This document shows positions 45,889 through 59,343 of a stretch of 64,000 bases of DNA, one piece after another (the stretch's first letter is position 1; every line of letters begins with the position of its first letter). A program made the translations under genes and the position numbers. The notes below the pieces were generated by a model that worked only from the letters and a program-made list of their open reading frames with translations, was not told where the DNA came from and searched no databases. Source of the DNA: Hetaerina americana (taxonomy: Eukaryota > Arthropoda > Insecta > Odonata > Calopterygidae); assembly GCA_022747635.1 (NCBI GenBank), contig JAKTNV010000020.1:2145501-2209500 (forward strand), given 5' to 3'.

Positions 45889-48800
45889 CTAGCATCTTGC
45901 CCTCAAGGACGCACTATATTTTACGAGAGGATGTGCAAAATCATTCCGTCAGCGATGAATTGAGACCTTGGCAAGTTTGCAGCAAAGTGAATCGCGCTGC
46001 CATGCTACGATTACCAAAAATTGAAGCCATTGTTGCGGCGAAAAAACCCATTCGACGGCGTCTTCGCCGGCACCGTCAGCATTAAGTGGCAGTTTGCTTT
46101 CACTCACTCACCAGGACATATCATTTAAATTTTAACACCGAACGCACTGAACCAGCAACCCCTGGCGTTGGGGGGGGGGAGTTCGGCTTGCCCATTAGTT
46201 GCATAAAACGCCGGTGTCGAGCGGCATGTCGCTGGTGTTCGTCGAATGGTGCGGAGGACGAGCAATCAAAGTCGCCGAAGGGTTAATTTGCAATGCGATA
46301 GAGTGAACCATCTCTCCCCCCTCCGCCCTCCCCCGAAAGTGGTTGCAGGATAATATTCGCTGCTTTTGGGGTCGTGATATGAATTAAAGTCGCACGGAGA
46401 GGGAGGGGGGTGTTGTTCAGGGGGATGGTGGACTCAGGGGTGGGTGCGGGTGGAAAATCAGGTGGTTGGAGGGGCGTCTGGAGGGGAACCACTTGTTACT
46501 GCCGCCTCCTGCCTCTCAGTCGCCGGGGCCCTCGTAAAACACGTGCTAATCTTTTATTCCCCGGCAATAAAGGCGGAAGGCATAAAGCCGAGGGAGAAAT
46601 TACTTGAGCAAGCCATTATGGATTTAATGGCCAGTAGCCATTTCAATTATTCCGATCCAATTACAGCCGAAAAGTGCGGAGAAGTCCCGCTTGGAGCGCA
46701 GCGCGTAAAAATAAATAAAAGCACAAACGCCGATACACTATTAAGATGGCGACGGTTTTTTCTCGAAAGCATTTATGTCCGAAATCGTATCACTCGGTGA
46801 CGGATATTTTTCACACAATACTCGGAGAGGCATAAAAAAAGTTGGATGCCATTTCATTCCCATGCTTCATTCGACGTCTTTAATGCGAATAAACCCCGAG
46901 GAAGAAGAATAAGAAGCGAATCCAGACACTCTGGGAAGTAAAGCGGCATTTTCTTTTTTTGTAATCATGCAACAAGGTTATAAACCGGAATAACATCAAT
47001 TCGAGCGTAAAACAATGGCGTCGACCTTTTCGATAGCATGGGTCATTTCTCGCCGTTTGCTATGCGATGAAACGTACAGCAAAATTTGAAAAAAAACAGA
47101 GAACTGCGCAAATCTGGTTGTCAATTTGGTAAAATATTTTTACAGTTGACAATTTACGTTATCATTGTTCCCTATTACATACCCTTAACTATTCACGCTT
47201 TTGAGTGATAGTTTTTTTATCAGACACTATAATTAGAGCATAAAAATTATAATTCTATGCACAATGGCTTTCGTAGCGGATGCCACAGTGGAGAGTGTAA
47301 TGTTTCACTGCGGATAACATTTGCTCTATCCTCCAACCAAAAAAGCCCCAAACAGAATCATTAAATGAATACCCGCGTCGCTTTATCAATCCGTACATGA
47401 CTTGAAAGCAGTTCTCGGAGTCCTATTCCCCCTGCTCCCTGCTCTCATCATTTCCCAATTACTCATTGCGCTGACTTGATCCATTACCTACTTCTTGCCT
47501 CGTCCTCGGGGTTTCCCGAGAGAACCTCCCCCTTCGCCTCCTCAATTATGCTCTCTTTGGTAAACTTTCGTTCGTCGGGATGTGACTTAGAATTAGATTC
47601 CATCATCTTCTTATGCCTCTCATAGATGTCCCACCGTTTCATCTCTTCGGGCCTCAGTTTCTCCGCGCGATAACCAGGCCGCCATTCACCCAGCAATCAC
47701 CGCGATGGTGAGACCAGTCCATTGTCGGGCCATGAGAGGGGGGAGGCTTGCTCGGAGGGGACGACCTGCGCGCGTGCCAGAGAGGTGAGTGGGACGGGGA
47801 GGGAGTGTAAAACCATCCCCCTCCCCACCGAAGTGAGGGCAGATGGTATTCAGCTTCTATTTGCACGAAATATTACAATATTCAGCTTAATTCATGCAGT
47901 TTTGAGTTATGATACAAAAGGCGTGCAGGGCAACAGCTTCGTAATTTTCAGCTTCCTCAATATAAATTCTACGACGAATGTTTTACACTTCATTGATTTT
48001 TTTCTTTTAAAAAATTCTAGATAAAAATGAATAAAAATATCACAAGAAGGTCCACATATTTTACATAAAAACCATGTCCTTAATTCCAGTCTCGTTCGGA
48101 ACACTCCGCTGCCCCAGATAAACGGCGGAGTCACCAACAATCGTTAAACATATACTATGCGCCACCAATCATTATCAACCATGAAAACTGACTCACTTCC
48201 ACGCAGCATTTCCCGTCTCCAAAATCCCAGCTTTTCTTGAAATATTGAAACACTGGTGTACAAACAAGAGAAAGATTCTAAACAAAGAACTTACTCCAAA
48301 CCATACCCAATCGTCACAAAAAATGACACGCACAGAAAACGTCGACCAAGGTAAGAACGCTCAGAGAATGGCGTAGGAAGAGGAGAGGTCTGCGCTGGAA
48401 AACCATTTTGTGCCCGCATAATAGTCCCTTCTGAACTTCTGAAGAAGATTTGATGGACAAATTCCTTAGTCATATTAATTTGCGACGTAGAGTTGTTCTT
48501 GTGACGGGAAGGAATCCCTATGTCATTCCTATTCCGCTCGCCATATCCAGATGGCTTCTTCAAACGAGGAAGTCTGCAATATTAGCAATGCATTATCACT
48601 AGTGAAATTGAAAAGTAACGAAAATCAGAGCTTGCTAAAGTTTCCCAAGGAATAATAATGTGCCGTTACGATTGAAGACCACATTCGCGAGGCTCTGTCC
48701 GCCTGCTCCTTCGATTGGCATCTGCGGAGTCGCTTCGAAATGCCCATCCTTTGTTCTCCAATCGACAGATCAACATAAATGATAGGCGCACCTTCTCTTC

Positions 48801-49659
48801 GACTGAACTCTAGTGATTGAGAATACAAGTGGCAAGCCAATCGGAAGCAGACATTCGATCTGACTTCTCGTGAACACAATGCGTCCCGCCATCCCAATGG
48901 ACGTTAACAGGGGTGCCCGAAAGAGGCATTGCACCAACCGGTGGAATTTGATTTAGTCTGCCATCTTCTAAAATGAAACGCATATTAATATATGCCGATT
49001 GTGGATTTCAGGTCGGGTGACAGCATTTGTGCCCTCGAGTCCGTGTCCCCGCTTCAATCAAATTACACCCGATCCACTTTTAAGAGGCCAGAGGTCACTC
49101 AGTTATTTTTCACACAGCGGTGAATAACGGAGTTTGTCCAGTGGTGTCCATAATGGAAAAGGATCCCTGAGGGTACACCGGCGGGAAACTCGCGACGGCC
49201 GCACGGGAGCTGAATGGTGTGTTGGATTAAAGTGGAGCCAAGCAAGGGATGTGAATACGTATAGCAGCACGCGTCAAAGGGGAGGGCATGAAAAATGGGC
49301 GAAGACGCGTGGCGACCAAAGAGGGAGCGTGGTCCATCGGATGCGCTCTCGAGTGTCTGGTGTCCCGCAGACTCCTTCGCCTTCGTCCCTCCGCGGACTT
49401 CGACATACCTCCGGAGCGGAGTAGGGAGGCGCGGAATGGAGGAACTGTGAAAGAACCTAGAGGAGGAGGGTGAGGGGGGGGATAAAAGGGAGTGGGCTTC
49501 GATAGGCACATACAGAAATGCAAAACCTCGGCCGATTAGATTGATGATGACGAAGACTAGCGGCGCACACGAACGAGCACCCACAAACTTTTCCACCAAT
49601 TTCAGACAACTCGAAAATATGGTGACGCATAAAATAATGGATATTTGATAAATATTTAG
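45889..49659. other. Unassigned intronic sequence
   Basis: G-rich patches lie at 46170-46480. No gene or complete repeat was seen. Confidence 0.3.
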
Positions 49660-49790
49660 TACCCTGCAAGCCACCGCCAGGGTGTGTGGCAGGGGGTGAA
49701 TACTCACCAGAATAATTTTGACCCGAATATGACCATACTGCGGTCGGATAATGTTATTTTGATCTCTTATCGTTCGTGAAAAAATGCACG
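49660..49790 (-). repeat. 3' tail of a CR1-like LINE (best-preserved short copy)
   Basis: It reads accctgcaagccaccgcc, agggtgtgtggcagggggtg, then the inner part with aattttgacccgaatatg and ctgcggtcggataatgtta. This matches about 120 bases of the tail of the RT-bearing fragment at 41210. Sense is the minus strand. Confidence 0.65.
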
Positions 49791-52700
49791 CAGCAAATGC
49801 ACGTGGTCCCGAGAAGTTCCCCTTTTATTCCGAAGGATGGACGGAGCAGGGAGTTGATGAGGGCGTGGAGTCGGGTCGATCCCCCCGGCGGACCGAGCGA
49901 ATTCGCTCATTCCGAGTCCAGGGTGAGGCGACGCGCTCCACGGACTATTTCCCGCAGCGGCGGGAAGAGAGCTCTCCGAACAATCGCGTCCGACCACCCA
50001 CCCCCTCTCTCCATCCGCAGAGAAGAGAAGAGGGGGAGGGGGGGGGTGTCGACCCCTGCTCGGCTCACGCACTCGCCGCTGCTACCTCTCCCTATAGTGG
50101 CCAGCGATAGCACCCCCCCTGGCTAGGGTTTTGTCGAAATGACCGCTTAAGTGCTTCACGAGGCTGGCTTTGAACAAATGACGGGCTAAGGGCGAGGGTA
50201 TTCAGAGGTGAATGTCGCGCGCCCCGGAAAATAGCGGGGCAAAAAGATTCATGCAAAGTTGAAGAGAAATACGTTTCCTTCGCTACTGCTCTCCAGTGGT
50301 GCGTGGCTTTCTTCTTTCCCTCTCTTCCTTCTATCAAATTTTAAACGGTATTAATGCTTCGTTATGGATACTAAATCCAAAAAAAACAAATTCCTATAGT
50401 GTACTAAACAAACTTCACCTGCCACACACCCCAAATTCAACGCCGCGGCGTCAACACAACTCACACCAACTCACACCCTGTTTCCTCTCCTGATGATATC
50501 TCTGTGAAATGTTTCGGTGACGGTGAGGGTTCCGGTTGCCGGTGCGGGGAGGACCAAGTCTTCCGTTTCTCGATATGCTCTCCAGGTCGCCGGGGTGCGC
50601 ACGTCTGTAGTAGTGGGGGAGGCGAGGAATGCTGCTCTCCCGGGTGAGGCGTGCCCTTGCAATCAGAGTAACCCACCCTGCCCTCGGGCAATTAGCCCCT
50701 CTGCCGGCCCGGAATTATATCGCATCCCCCGGCGCCATCAAAGCGAGTGCGAACGGAGCGAGGCTTCGACGCGGGGCATTGTTTGCGCGACACGTCCGCG
50801 GATTTCAATTAGGGGGCGTCTTCGAGGCAATTGCGAACGCCCGCCTCCCCGAGGAGGGGGGGTATACTGCAACCCCCCAGAGGATGCGTACGGCTAGACG
50901 GATGAGAGGGATCGAGGACCGAGAGGGAAGCGGGGCGCGCATCTGGAGAGGAGAAGGCGCGTGGGGGGAGAGAGAGAGAGCAGATTACGACGTGCGAAAA
51001 TACATGCACACGCGAGGGGATTCAAAACACTAATTACAGTGAGACTGCGGCGAACGGGGTGGGCACACGCCGGAAACCCACCCATCACGGAAGATATTTG
51101 GGTGCCGACATGCAGCATTAGTCATTTTATTAGAGTCGTACCTTGATTAACGGAATTAAACTGCCCCGTCGATGGAAATATACAATTCATCTTCTGTTTC
51201 CCGCGTATTCCCCAGTTTCGAATTTCGCTCAAGCCACAAGTGGGGCTTGCCTCCCTACTTTCTCACGAAATGGCATTTCAGTGGGGAGGGTGGGGAGCGG
51301 GGTTTGGCGGATGGGAATGCCGCCGCAGATGGCCTTCCTTTTAGCGACATGGTCGAGGGAGCTCGTCATGGTAATGGTGGGATTGCAGTCCATTTGAACT
51401 CATCAAAACCGATGTTAAACCGCTCGAGTTTGATTAATAACTCTTAAAAGTTACGATTGGAGAAAACTATAATTGAAATTAAATAACTGTTTCGGAATAT
51501 TTCCTCCTTTAAGAAATTATCATCATGAAACTCTGCAATAAAAATCGTATCTCATTGTTATGAAGTTACCAGTCACCCTTTTTTTAATTTGAATTCTTCA
51601 CCATGAGATTTTTTGCAAATATTTCTCCGACTAAGTCGAACTGCCGGAACTGCAAAACTGCATCTCGCACAGAATGCCGAAATATAATAATACCACCGTT
51701 TCCTCCAGTTTCCCTTCGGTTCCATTCACATAGAAGCAAGAAATCGCGCACATTGGCGGCAGTAAAAATGAAGTAATGCAAGGCGGCCTCCCTTGCCTTA
51801 GCCCCCGCTCCCCTCCCCACACACCCCCTACCCCCGGACTGCCCCCGGAGGCGATTGGAAATCCCGGCAGCCGGAGGCCGACTCACAGAGAAGCCGTCGA
51901 AGTGCGACGCGGATGGAAGGACTGCTCAATTTCTCAAGAACGGCGATGCTCCCGAGCAGCAGTGGTGCGCCAATGGCGAGAGACCCGCGGCATTTATGTT
52001 CTCCGCCTTGACCTCCATGCAAGAGAATATACGGAGCGGTGAAGTTCCTGGAGTAAAATAAACAAGGAAAAATCGTAAAAGATAAAATATTCGGAATCAA
52101 TGAAGAGATGCTTGAGCTTGACATGACTGTTGGAGGATTTTGATTTAGGGGTGAACAGGTGGAACAAGCCTTTCAGAACAGAGCTCCCGTTCACAACACC
52201 GAAGGGATGGCCCAAATTATGGCGGTCAATCCACCCATCGGGATTAAGTGGCAGAGGCAGATACATCACCCTTCCGCCATTGCCATTCCGACATCGCCAC
52301 TCCCTAGTCCGCAATAGGAAAATAATTGCTAGCCTAACGCGGTTTCTCTCAATATGTCGGCTTCACACAGAGTGCATGTACCTGCTCTGTCAATGTAACA
52401 GGCGGAGGAAGAATCAGTTTTAGTCTCTATCGAGGGGCTGCATTCTGGTTTAAAGGGAGAACCAGTTGAGTCAGTAACGGACAGAAGATAGTTCAAATTC
52501 AAACTGTATTCTTTCTGGCATTTAAGGTCCGAATCGGTACGCTTGAAGTCATTAAAAAATAAGAACCATTAGAATAAATGCATGAAATGCATTAAAAGAT
52601 TAGCTACCACCTGATGCTCATTAAAAAGAAACAGTTTCTTTTAGACTAGTTAATTTACATTGTCTTTATGGAGTAACTTCTGATGATGAAGGTTTGCCAT

Positions 52701-53765
52701 ATGGATATATTTTTCAGGTATTTGATTTTATTGGGATTTATCAACACTGCCGGAGCAGCAACAGTCATCGGGCATAAAAGACGGCTGCTTTCTTCAAAAA
52801 CGCCAGCCGCAGACAGCTTGCCATTACGAGGACCAATCGAGACCGTTACATTGGACGTACTATGGAAAACATTTACAGAAAATAAAAAACAAGCCTTTTC
52901 TCACTGTCAGCGTTATCGTAACTAATATTATATTTCTCTGGAGGGAAGAACTGACCCATGCGATGAAAATAAATCACAGGCTAAGGCATTAAATTGTGAA
53001 ATAATGTCCGAGAGATAGGGTTGCGTTGCTTAGTATCGTAATGTCCACACATCCCGGCAATCAGAGGGGCTGCGATTTCGGCGATTTCTCTTTGCTGCGA
53101 ATACGCACGCAGTGCTATGGAAGACACCTTTTCCGCCTCACGCGATAAACCAAAGGCTGAGAAAATTTTACTCGCGATGACAATGTTTCTGTGTAAATGG
53201 CGAAAGAATTTCAATTAAAAACGAGTGGGATATGGTTCTTAAATAAATATAATATAATGAAAGAGACGAAGTGGAACCACAGTCATGGATACACTCGGTG
53301 TTCATGCATGTAAGAACGTAAGTTTTATGTACAAAATGAAACGTTAAGAATGAACTAAGAATATTATACGAAACCCGACATATTGAAAAAACCTCAAACA
53401 AGCAGTATCAAAACGGTCAGATCATCGTTATAAAAGATTTGGAACGTGCATTTGAAAAATGAATACAAAGTAGAGACTACCGAAGGCCCATTTCATTTAG
53501 AAGGTTGCACGAAATAACGGAAATGTAAGTCAGACCAAAGCATGAAAGGCGGCAATAAGCTATGAAAATTCCCCAACTGCCATTCGGCTCCGTCTCCGCG
53601 AAAACAAGTTATCTTCACTCTTCTCAATGACTACTGTTCTCCTGCTACAATCTTGGTATTTTCCGTTTCTCAATCTTATGACAAAATGAACAGATACGAA
53701 CCAAAACAATACTCTTCCTGAATCAAGTCAAATGAAATCGTCAAACTTTCGAAGTACTTCTGCTG

Positions 53766-53767
<2 letters not shown>
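49791..53767. other. Unassigned intronic sequence
   Basis: GC-rich patches lie at 49830-50120 and 50640-51090, both with compositional ORFs only. The remainder is AT-rich with no recognised repeat. Confidence 0.3.
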
Positions 53768-53801
<34 letters not shown>

Positions 53802-53818
53802 ACACATATATATACATA

Positions 53819-53866
<48 letters not shown>

Positions 53867-53902
53867 TATACATATATTTATATATATATATATATATATG
53901 TA
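53768..53902. repeat. TA microsatellite with internal higher-order repeat
   Basis: Long TA runs contain the unit cacatatatatacatatatt twice, so the tract is a tandem duplication of a TA-rich block as well as a simple repeat. Confidence 0.85.
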
Positions 53903-54016
53903 TAAAAATATCTTCGAAATGGAACGCTCTTCGGCGACGCACAAATTTATAAAAACACAGATGTAGATTTTTAGACTATAGAGACACAGAGAAAGGACAC
54001 TCACAATTTGTTATTT

Positions 54017-54190
<174 letters not shown>

Positions 54191-54750
54191 TGTGAGAGTG
54201 CGTACCCTAGCACGCACGCTTGTTTCCGTGTTGCAAAAAGTAAAGATCAAGACGAATTTCCCTTCATTCCGCGACATTGCCATCTTTTACAAGAGCACAC
54301 GAGGATTTTGATCGCCCGCCAGCCCGACAACAACAGAGTCTCAATAGGGACACGCGAACACACGGCCACGACAAGGACACCATTAATAAAAACAGGCGCA
54401 GACAAGGGTAAGGCAAAGAACATGCCAGGTTCACCCGTACACACGTGGGAAAAGATTAACACGCAAGTCGCGAGCACGACGTTGTCAGACAACTTGTGGA
54501 TGCGAAGGCCTTCCTGCCGAAAGTATGCACATTTACGAAAGCATACATAGGAAGATTAAAAGGGGGGGGAGGAGGAGGATGTGTTAAGGCGAAGGGCGAA
54601 TCCCGGAAGAGAATATGAAAGGTGATCGAGTAGAGAAGACGGCGTCGAGTCGGATACAAACACAATGCCAACGATTCCCTCTCCTCCTGCGAATAAACAC
54701 ACACTCATTCACATGCACAAACAAACAACACTATCTATGGTAACATGCAT
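54191..54750. other. Unassigned sequence between microsatellites
   Basis: No gene or repeat was recognised. Confidence 0.3.
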
Positions 54751-54879
<129 letters not shown>

Positions 54880-55015
54880 ACATGTATATGAGCAGATAAG
54901 TGGATGGATGCGGGTACATGCAGTGTGGCGAAGGAGAAGAAAGGAGTGCGCGGCGAAAGGATTCATCGGCAGGGGAGGGTGCGGGGGGAGGGAGCAACAG
55001 GGTGTCTCTACTCAC

Positions 55016-55469
55016 TGGCGCTGTATCCGTGGATGGAGTTGGCGCCTCCGCCGCTCAGCTCGAGGGCCGACCTGTGCACTACTGTGGCGCCTGGCGCCGG
55101 GGCGGCGTTGGCGGCGTTCGGGGCTCCCCCCTCCCCCCTCCGCCCGCCCCCTCCGCCCAGCACCGTGGGGCTGCTCCGCTTCCTCACGGCCGCCGCCGCC
55201 CCGCCTTCCTCCTCCGACGTCGAGCACTGCCTCTCCCTCCACTCGTGGCTCCGCTGGCGCCTCAGCCGCCCGCCCTCCCCGCCCCCCGCCGCCTGGGGGT
55301 GGTGGTGGTGGTGGGCGTAGTGGGGGCCGCCGCCGTAGTGGGGCCCGCCCCCGGCCCGTCCCCCCCCGCCGCCCCCGGAGCGCCGGCCCAAGGAATCCAT
55401 GGGGCGGGAACCCCGAACCGGTGCGACTGGCACTCCGCCGCCCCTCGGTGCGAGGGCCTCCTCACCCGC
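55016..55469 (-). CDS. Exon of an unrecognised low-complexity host protein (Gly/His/Ala-rich)
   Basis: The minus-strand frame is open for 151 codons plus one base and ends at a strong donor, GTGAGT, read from 55015 downward. It thus ends in phase 1, and its last base plus two bases of the exon at 3428 make a Ser codon. If this is the first coding exon, the natural start is the Met at 55400 (MDSLGRR), since the frame hits a stop immediately above 55469. If the weak acceptor above 55469 is used, coding continues from 56054. The peptide has Gly runs, a GGGPHY repeat followed by five His, a basic/acidic stretch (RRQRSHEWRERQCSTSEEE), and more Gly/Ala-rich sequence ending in HGYSA. It has no membrane segment or catalytic motif and is probably disordered. 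Product unknown. Confidence 0.6.
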
Positions 55470-56053
55470 CTATGCGCGGTATTTGTTTATTCGTTAATTG
55501 AGAAAGAGAGACTCGCACATCTATCGCACGCACGTGCAACCGTCTATTTAATATATATGTGTGTATATCTCCTCTCAGAGTCTCCTTCCTTCCTGGCGCG
55601 GCCCTCCCCCGGCCCAATACCCCCCGCGCCCCCCTCTTCCTCTCTTGGTTGCAACGGGGGGTTACGAGCGGGGAGAGCATCCTCTCCGCACTCCGCCAGA
55701 CAGCGTTGCCGGCACCGCGACCGCCGTGCGCACGCGCGGACCGCCTCGGCGGTCCGCCCACGACGACGCCGCCCGCCGCCCGCCCCCGCCCGCCCCCGTC
55801 ATCTCCTCCACGGGGCTCGTCAAACGCGCCCTCCCGCCCCCGGGACCCGAAACACCCTCCCCGCGAGTGCGTGTTCGGGGCCAGGGAAACAACACGTGTA
55901 GGCCACGCCGGTGGGGGTGGGTTCCTACGGGGGTGGCGCCCTCGATGTCATTCCCGCCCCCTCGATGGATGGCTCACCTTTCACGCTTCGCCTTGTGGGC
56001 AGGAGGAGGCACACCTCTTCTCCGGGTGAAGAGGGGGGCGAGGGGGACCTTAC
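55470..56053 (-). other. Candidate intron, 584 bp
   Basis: On the minus strand it begins GTAAGG and ends catag before the exon at 55469. The donor is good. The acceptor is weak: its nearest pyrimidine-rich run (tctctctttctc) lies roughly 40 bases upstream of the AG. It contains GC-rich sequence and a short TA/CA run near 55550. No other gene was seen in it. Confidence 0.35.
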
Positions 56054-56177
56054 CCCCGCGACGGGAGTCGTTTGGTGCGGGGGAGGGATACTACCAGTGC
56101 CCTCCGTCGCCGTCGAAAGGGACCCCGGGCGCCCGCTGCCCTCCCCTCCCTCGGAGACGGCGGCCGGGGATGAAGAC
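56054..56177 (-). CDS. Candidate upstream exon of the minus-strand host gene
   Basis: The stretch is open on the minus strand. It is preceded by a textbook acceptor, a T-rich tract ending in ttcaacag just above 56177, and followed by a GTAAGG donor just below 56054. It is 124 bases long: one base finishes a codon begun upstream, then 41 full codons follow, so it ends in phase 0. That matches the phase 0 start of the exon candidate at 55469. The peptide is Ser/Gly/Thr/Pro-rich and ends in PVAG, with no recognised domain. Low complexity and the lack of homology leave it less certain than the downstream exons. The open frame also continues upstream through the acceptor, so an unspliced longer exon is possible. 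Confidence 0.42.
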
Positions 56178-56480
56178 CTGTTGAATGACCAAACAAACAG
56201 GGTTTCAGCAGCAGAAGGGTGAGGGTGGTGGTGTTGTGGCGTGGGGCGCAAGGGGGGGGGTGCGGCCCCTCGTCCCTGCCGGCTGGCCGTCGGCGTCGCG
56301 GTCTCCGGATATCGATCCATCAACGACCCCCGCACGCACGCACCGCCTTCATCAGCCCCGTCCCCGAACGCACACGCGTCCCTCCTCTGCCCCCGGTGTG
56401 GCACCACTCAGGAAACACATTGAGGGGGGGGGACGGCGGCGGAGGATGGGGGCGGGGAACACACAAACATGGGACTCGGA

Positions 56481-59149
56481 GTAAGCTCTTATATTTCCAT
56501 TTTATCCCCCTTCACTCTTGGCCCTTGTTTCCCTCTTGCTCCGGGTTTTCACTTTGTGCTTTTGCCGTTTTTCCACCCTCTGTCATCCCATTCGGCATCG
56601 GATGCGTCCGACAATATTCCTACGCTTCATCTACGATTGCTCTCGAATGCATTGGCGCCTCGACTTATTTGTGCGCGGCCCGCAGGGAGACGGAGCAATT
56701 GCTTCCCCAACTGTGCCTTCCTCTGAAGACACGATGACAGAGAAACGAGCCGGGAAGATTGGCGGATTCGCGCATCTTGGTCAACGTCTGCGTTGATTAG
56801 GAAACGAACTAAATATCCCGAGAGAGCCTCGACAATGCTGCCGTTTGAATTCCCCAGGGAAAAAAGACTCCCACTGACTCCGGGGCAAACAAATGGCTTC
56901 AAAAGAAAACCGTAATATTGGTATCAGGTAGAAGAAGACACAATTCTAAAATTGGCTTCCATTGTATGTGCAAATAACAGAGTTATGCAAATTGGGAGGC
57001 ATGGTAACCAGAAATGGCGAGGGCAAGTTAGTCACGGCGGCGAATAATCAGCTAATACTAAGGTTCTAAGGACTAGTCCTTCATTTGAGCTTCTCCCCTC
57101 CCATTCCCTTTAAGAGAAATGGCACCATATTCCGGCCCACGCGGTCAGTTCTTCTCCAGATCAAAAATCGAGGATATGCTGGTTGCTCTCACTCTAAGTA
57201 TCATCTCTTCCCTGCTCTGATTCTGGGAGCGTAGAAACACCTCCTCTCGCTTCTCTGCTCTCGCACTCCTAAATTAGTCCTCGATCATCTTCATTCTTTG
57301 GAGCGGAAAACTTTTTACTCCGAAAAAAATTCAAGAGATTACATATTTTATTAAATAAATGTTCATTTGATGAAAACGAAAAAGTTTTTTATCAATATTA
57401 TCAAACTGTTTAGCCCTATTAGAGGTAATGTTACATTTATCGGATCTCTAATTTATGTATTCATTTACGATTTCAGTGTGAAATATTTCACTCCCACGTT
57501 AATACTACTAATAAAGTGTCAATATTATCAAATTCTCCGAAGAAAATCTAAATTTAATACTTTCAAATTAACAACATACAATCTCTGCACGGGGAAACAT
57601 TGTTTTCCTAGAGAGTATTTCGAATCCTTTCCTCAACATGTCTATAACACAGCTTTAGTCAGCAGAGCCACCAAAGCTTCGAGTCCACCGCGAGTTTCCA
57701 ACAGTTTCGATGCAAAACGTTTTTCCCACCAAATCCCGCGATTCCAGTTGCACTGAGAAAACGATGTCCGCCTGCGCGTGTGAGGCGCCACAGTCGAGGG
57801 TCAAACGGACGCTTTAAAACAAACTAGCATCCCTTCCGAGCAATCACGTTCTTAACTTGGCTAAAAACTATCACGCAACTATTTAGGATAAAAACTGGTT
57901 GATAATTTCCGTAACTTTCGACAAGAACGCACCCGTATTTCCGCCTATATAATATTTCGGGAGTTCTTCATCCGCAGCGTCGAGAGGAAGGGGGGGAGGG
58001 GGGGGGTTGCCTCGCCCGCATCGGCCGGCCGGCCCAAAGCCGATGCGCGGGTCATTAATCCTCTTGCGACAGCAGCTTCGGAGGCGATCTCGTTGGCTCT
58101 GTAACTGGCTTAACAGGCACGTAACTTTTGAAATAGAGAGTTAGATGCTCGTTAGATTTCGAAGCGATAACATTTTCTATTTAATATCATCATCTAGTCG
58201 TTACAAATTTAAATTAAACAACAGTGTCCATGATCAATTGAATATGCCACATATTTTACATATACTGTAATCGGGAAACTTCGCCATCTATCCCGAGATC
58301 GATTTGGCGTGGCGCTCGATCCTCTCGGGATCCGCCGAAATGATTCATTGAGATGATACACGAATTAATATTACACCTCAAAAATATAATTGAGTGACAT
58401 TTTTTGCAGTGATTATTAAATTATTTTGGGAGAAAAAGAGTTTGTTAGATCCGCATTGGCACCATCTCAAAAAGGAATTAACGGCAGAATGAGGGGACTA
58501 CGTGATCACTCGCGCTAAAGGTATTACTTTGGATCATCGACAACAGGATGAAGAAGAGAGGAAGTGAATCTCAAGGCTTCCACGACGTCTATCGGGTGGC
58601 TTAAGACATACATTTATGCCGTTCTAATTTCCGGAACAGGGAGTTCCATTTTTACTTCTGTTTTCCTAAAAATCAAAACATTATACATACGATAATGTAT
58701 GCAATTTAAAAGGGATATATTGTCGCTTTCAAGTTAATAATTTAGCACCGATATGTCATACCATTTGAGGCATGCAGAAACCTAGCTGTCCCGCCCTCAA
58801 AATGAAAAGCCTGGTCTCTTGAAACGAAGCAGCGGGCGTGGACCATTCTGCACTTACTAGAAGAGCGTTGAGGATGCCAAAATTCCATGGTTCTGAAGGC
58901 AAGGCATCACGGGAGGGCATACTAGGGCTATGGCGATCAACGCCGAATGAACTCTTGGGAAGTGCTCGGAGAGGTCGCGACGGAATTCACGCCTACCAGA
59001 CCAGACCAGACCATTGGAAGTAATCCTATAACTACTCCTTCGGATTCACATCCTTTAGAGGCAGAGTTGGTATTTGTGTTGTGGTAATTTTTAATAAGGT
59101 TGGTAGGGTGACAGGATAGTTCAGTTGTCTTGTTGTATTTCAATTACTT
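56481..59149. other. Unassigned sequence upstream of the candidate exons
   Basis: Mostly AT-rich, with a G-rich patch near 57990. A short tandem agacc run lies near 58998-59012. No exon with convincing splice sites was found. Confidence 0.3.
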
Positions 59150-59343
59150 TCTTTTTTTTCCTTCCTTTTTTATTATTTTTTTTATTATTATTGTTTTTTA
59201 TGTTTTTTTTTCTTTTTTTTCCGTAGAGTTTATTGTTATAATTTTTTTTTATTAATTAATTCATATATATATATATATATTTTTTTTTACTTAGGTGAAA
59301 GCTCATTTATTTGGTAGTAAGGGTGAAGTGAGGGATACATTTC

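Larger units (their letters stand above)
54900..56480. promoter_or_regulatory. CpG-rich GC island around the 5' candidate exons
   Basis: This stretch is strongly GC- and CpG-rich compared with the AT-rich sequence on both sides, including a TA microsatellite just left of it. It holds two candidate minus-strand exons. A GC-rich island at the upstream end of a gene with a very long following intron suggests a first-exon or promoter region. No TATA box, initiator or transcription start can be pointed to, so the promoter reading is inference. The composition alone could also reflect coding sequence rich in Gly, Ala and Pro codons. Confidence 0.35.

Noticed and set aside
49099..49707. 202-codon minus-strand open frame
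   Set aside because: Its start (HPLPHTLAVACRVL) is a translated CR1-like LINE tail, and the remainder has no motif.
53676..54004. Tyr/Ile-repeat open frames
   Set aside because: Pure TA microsatellite translation.
54900..55901. 333-codon plus-strand open frame
   Set aside because: It lies antisense to the exon at 55469-55016 and is made of Pro/Ala/Arg runs expected from GC-rich composition.
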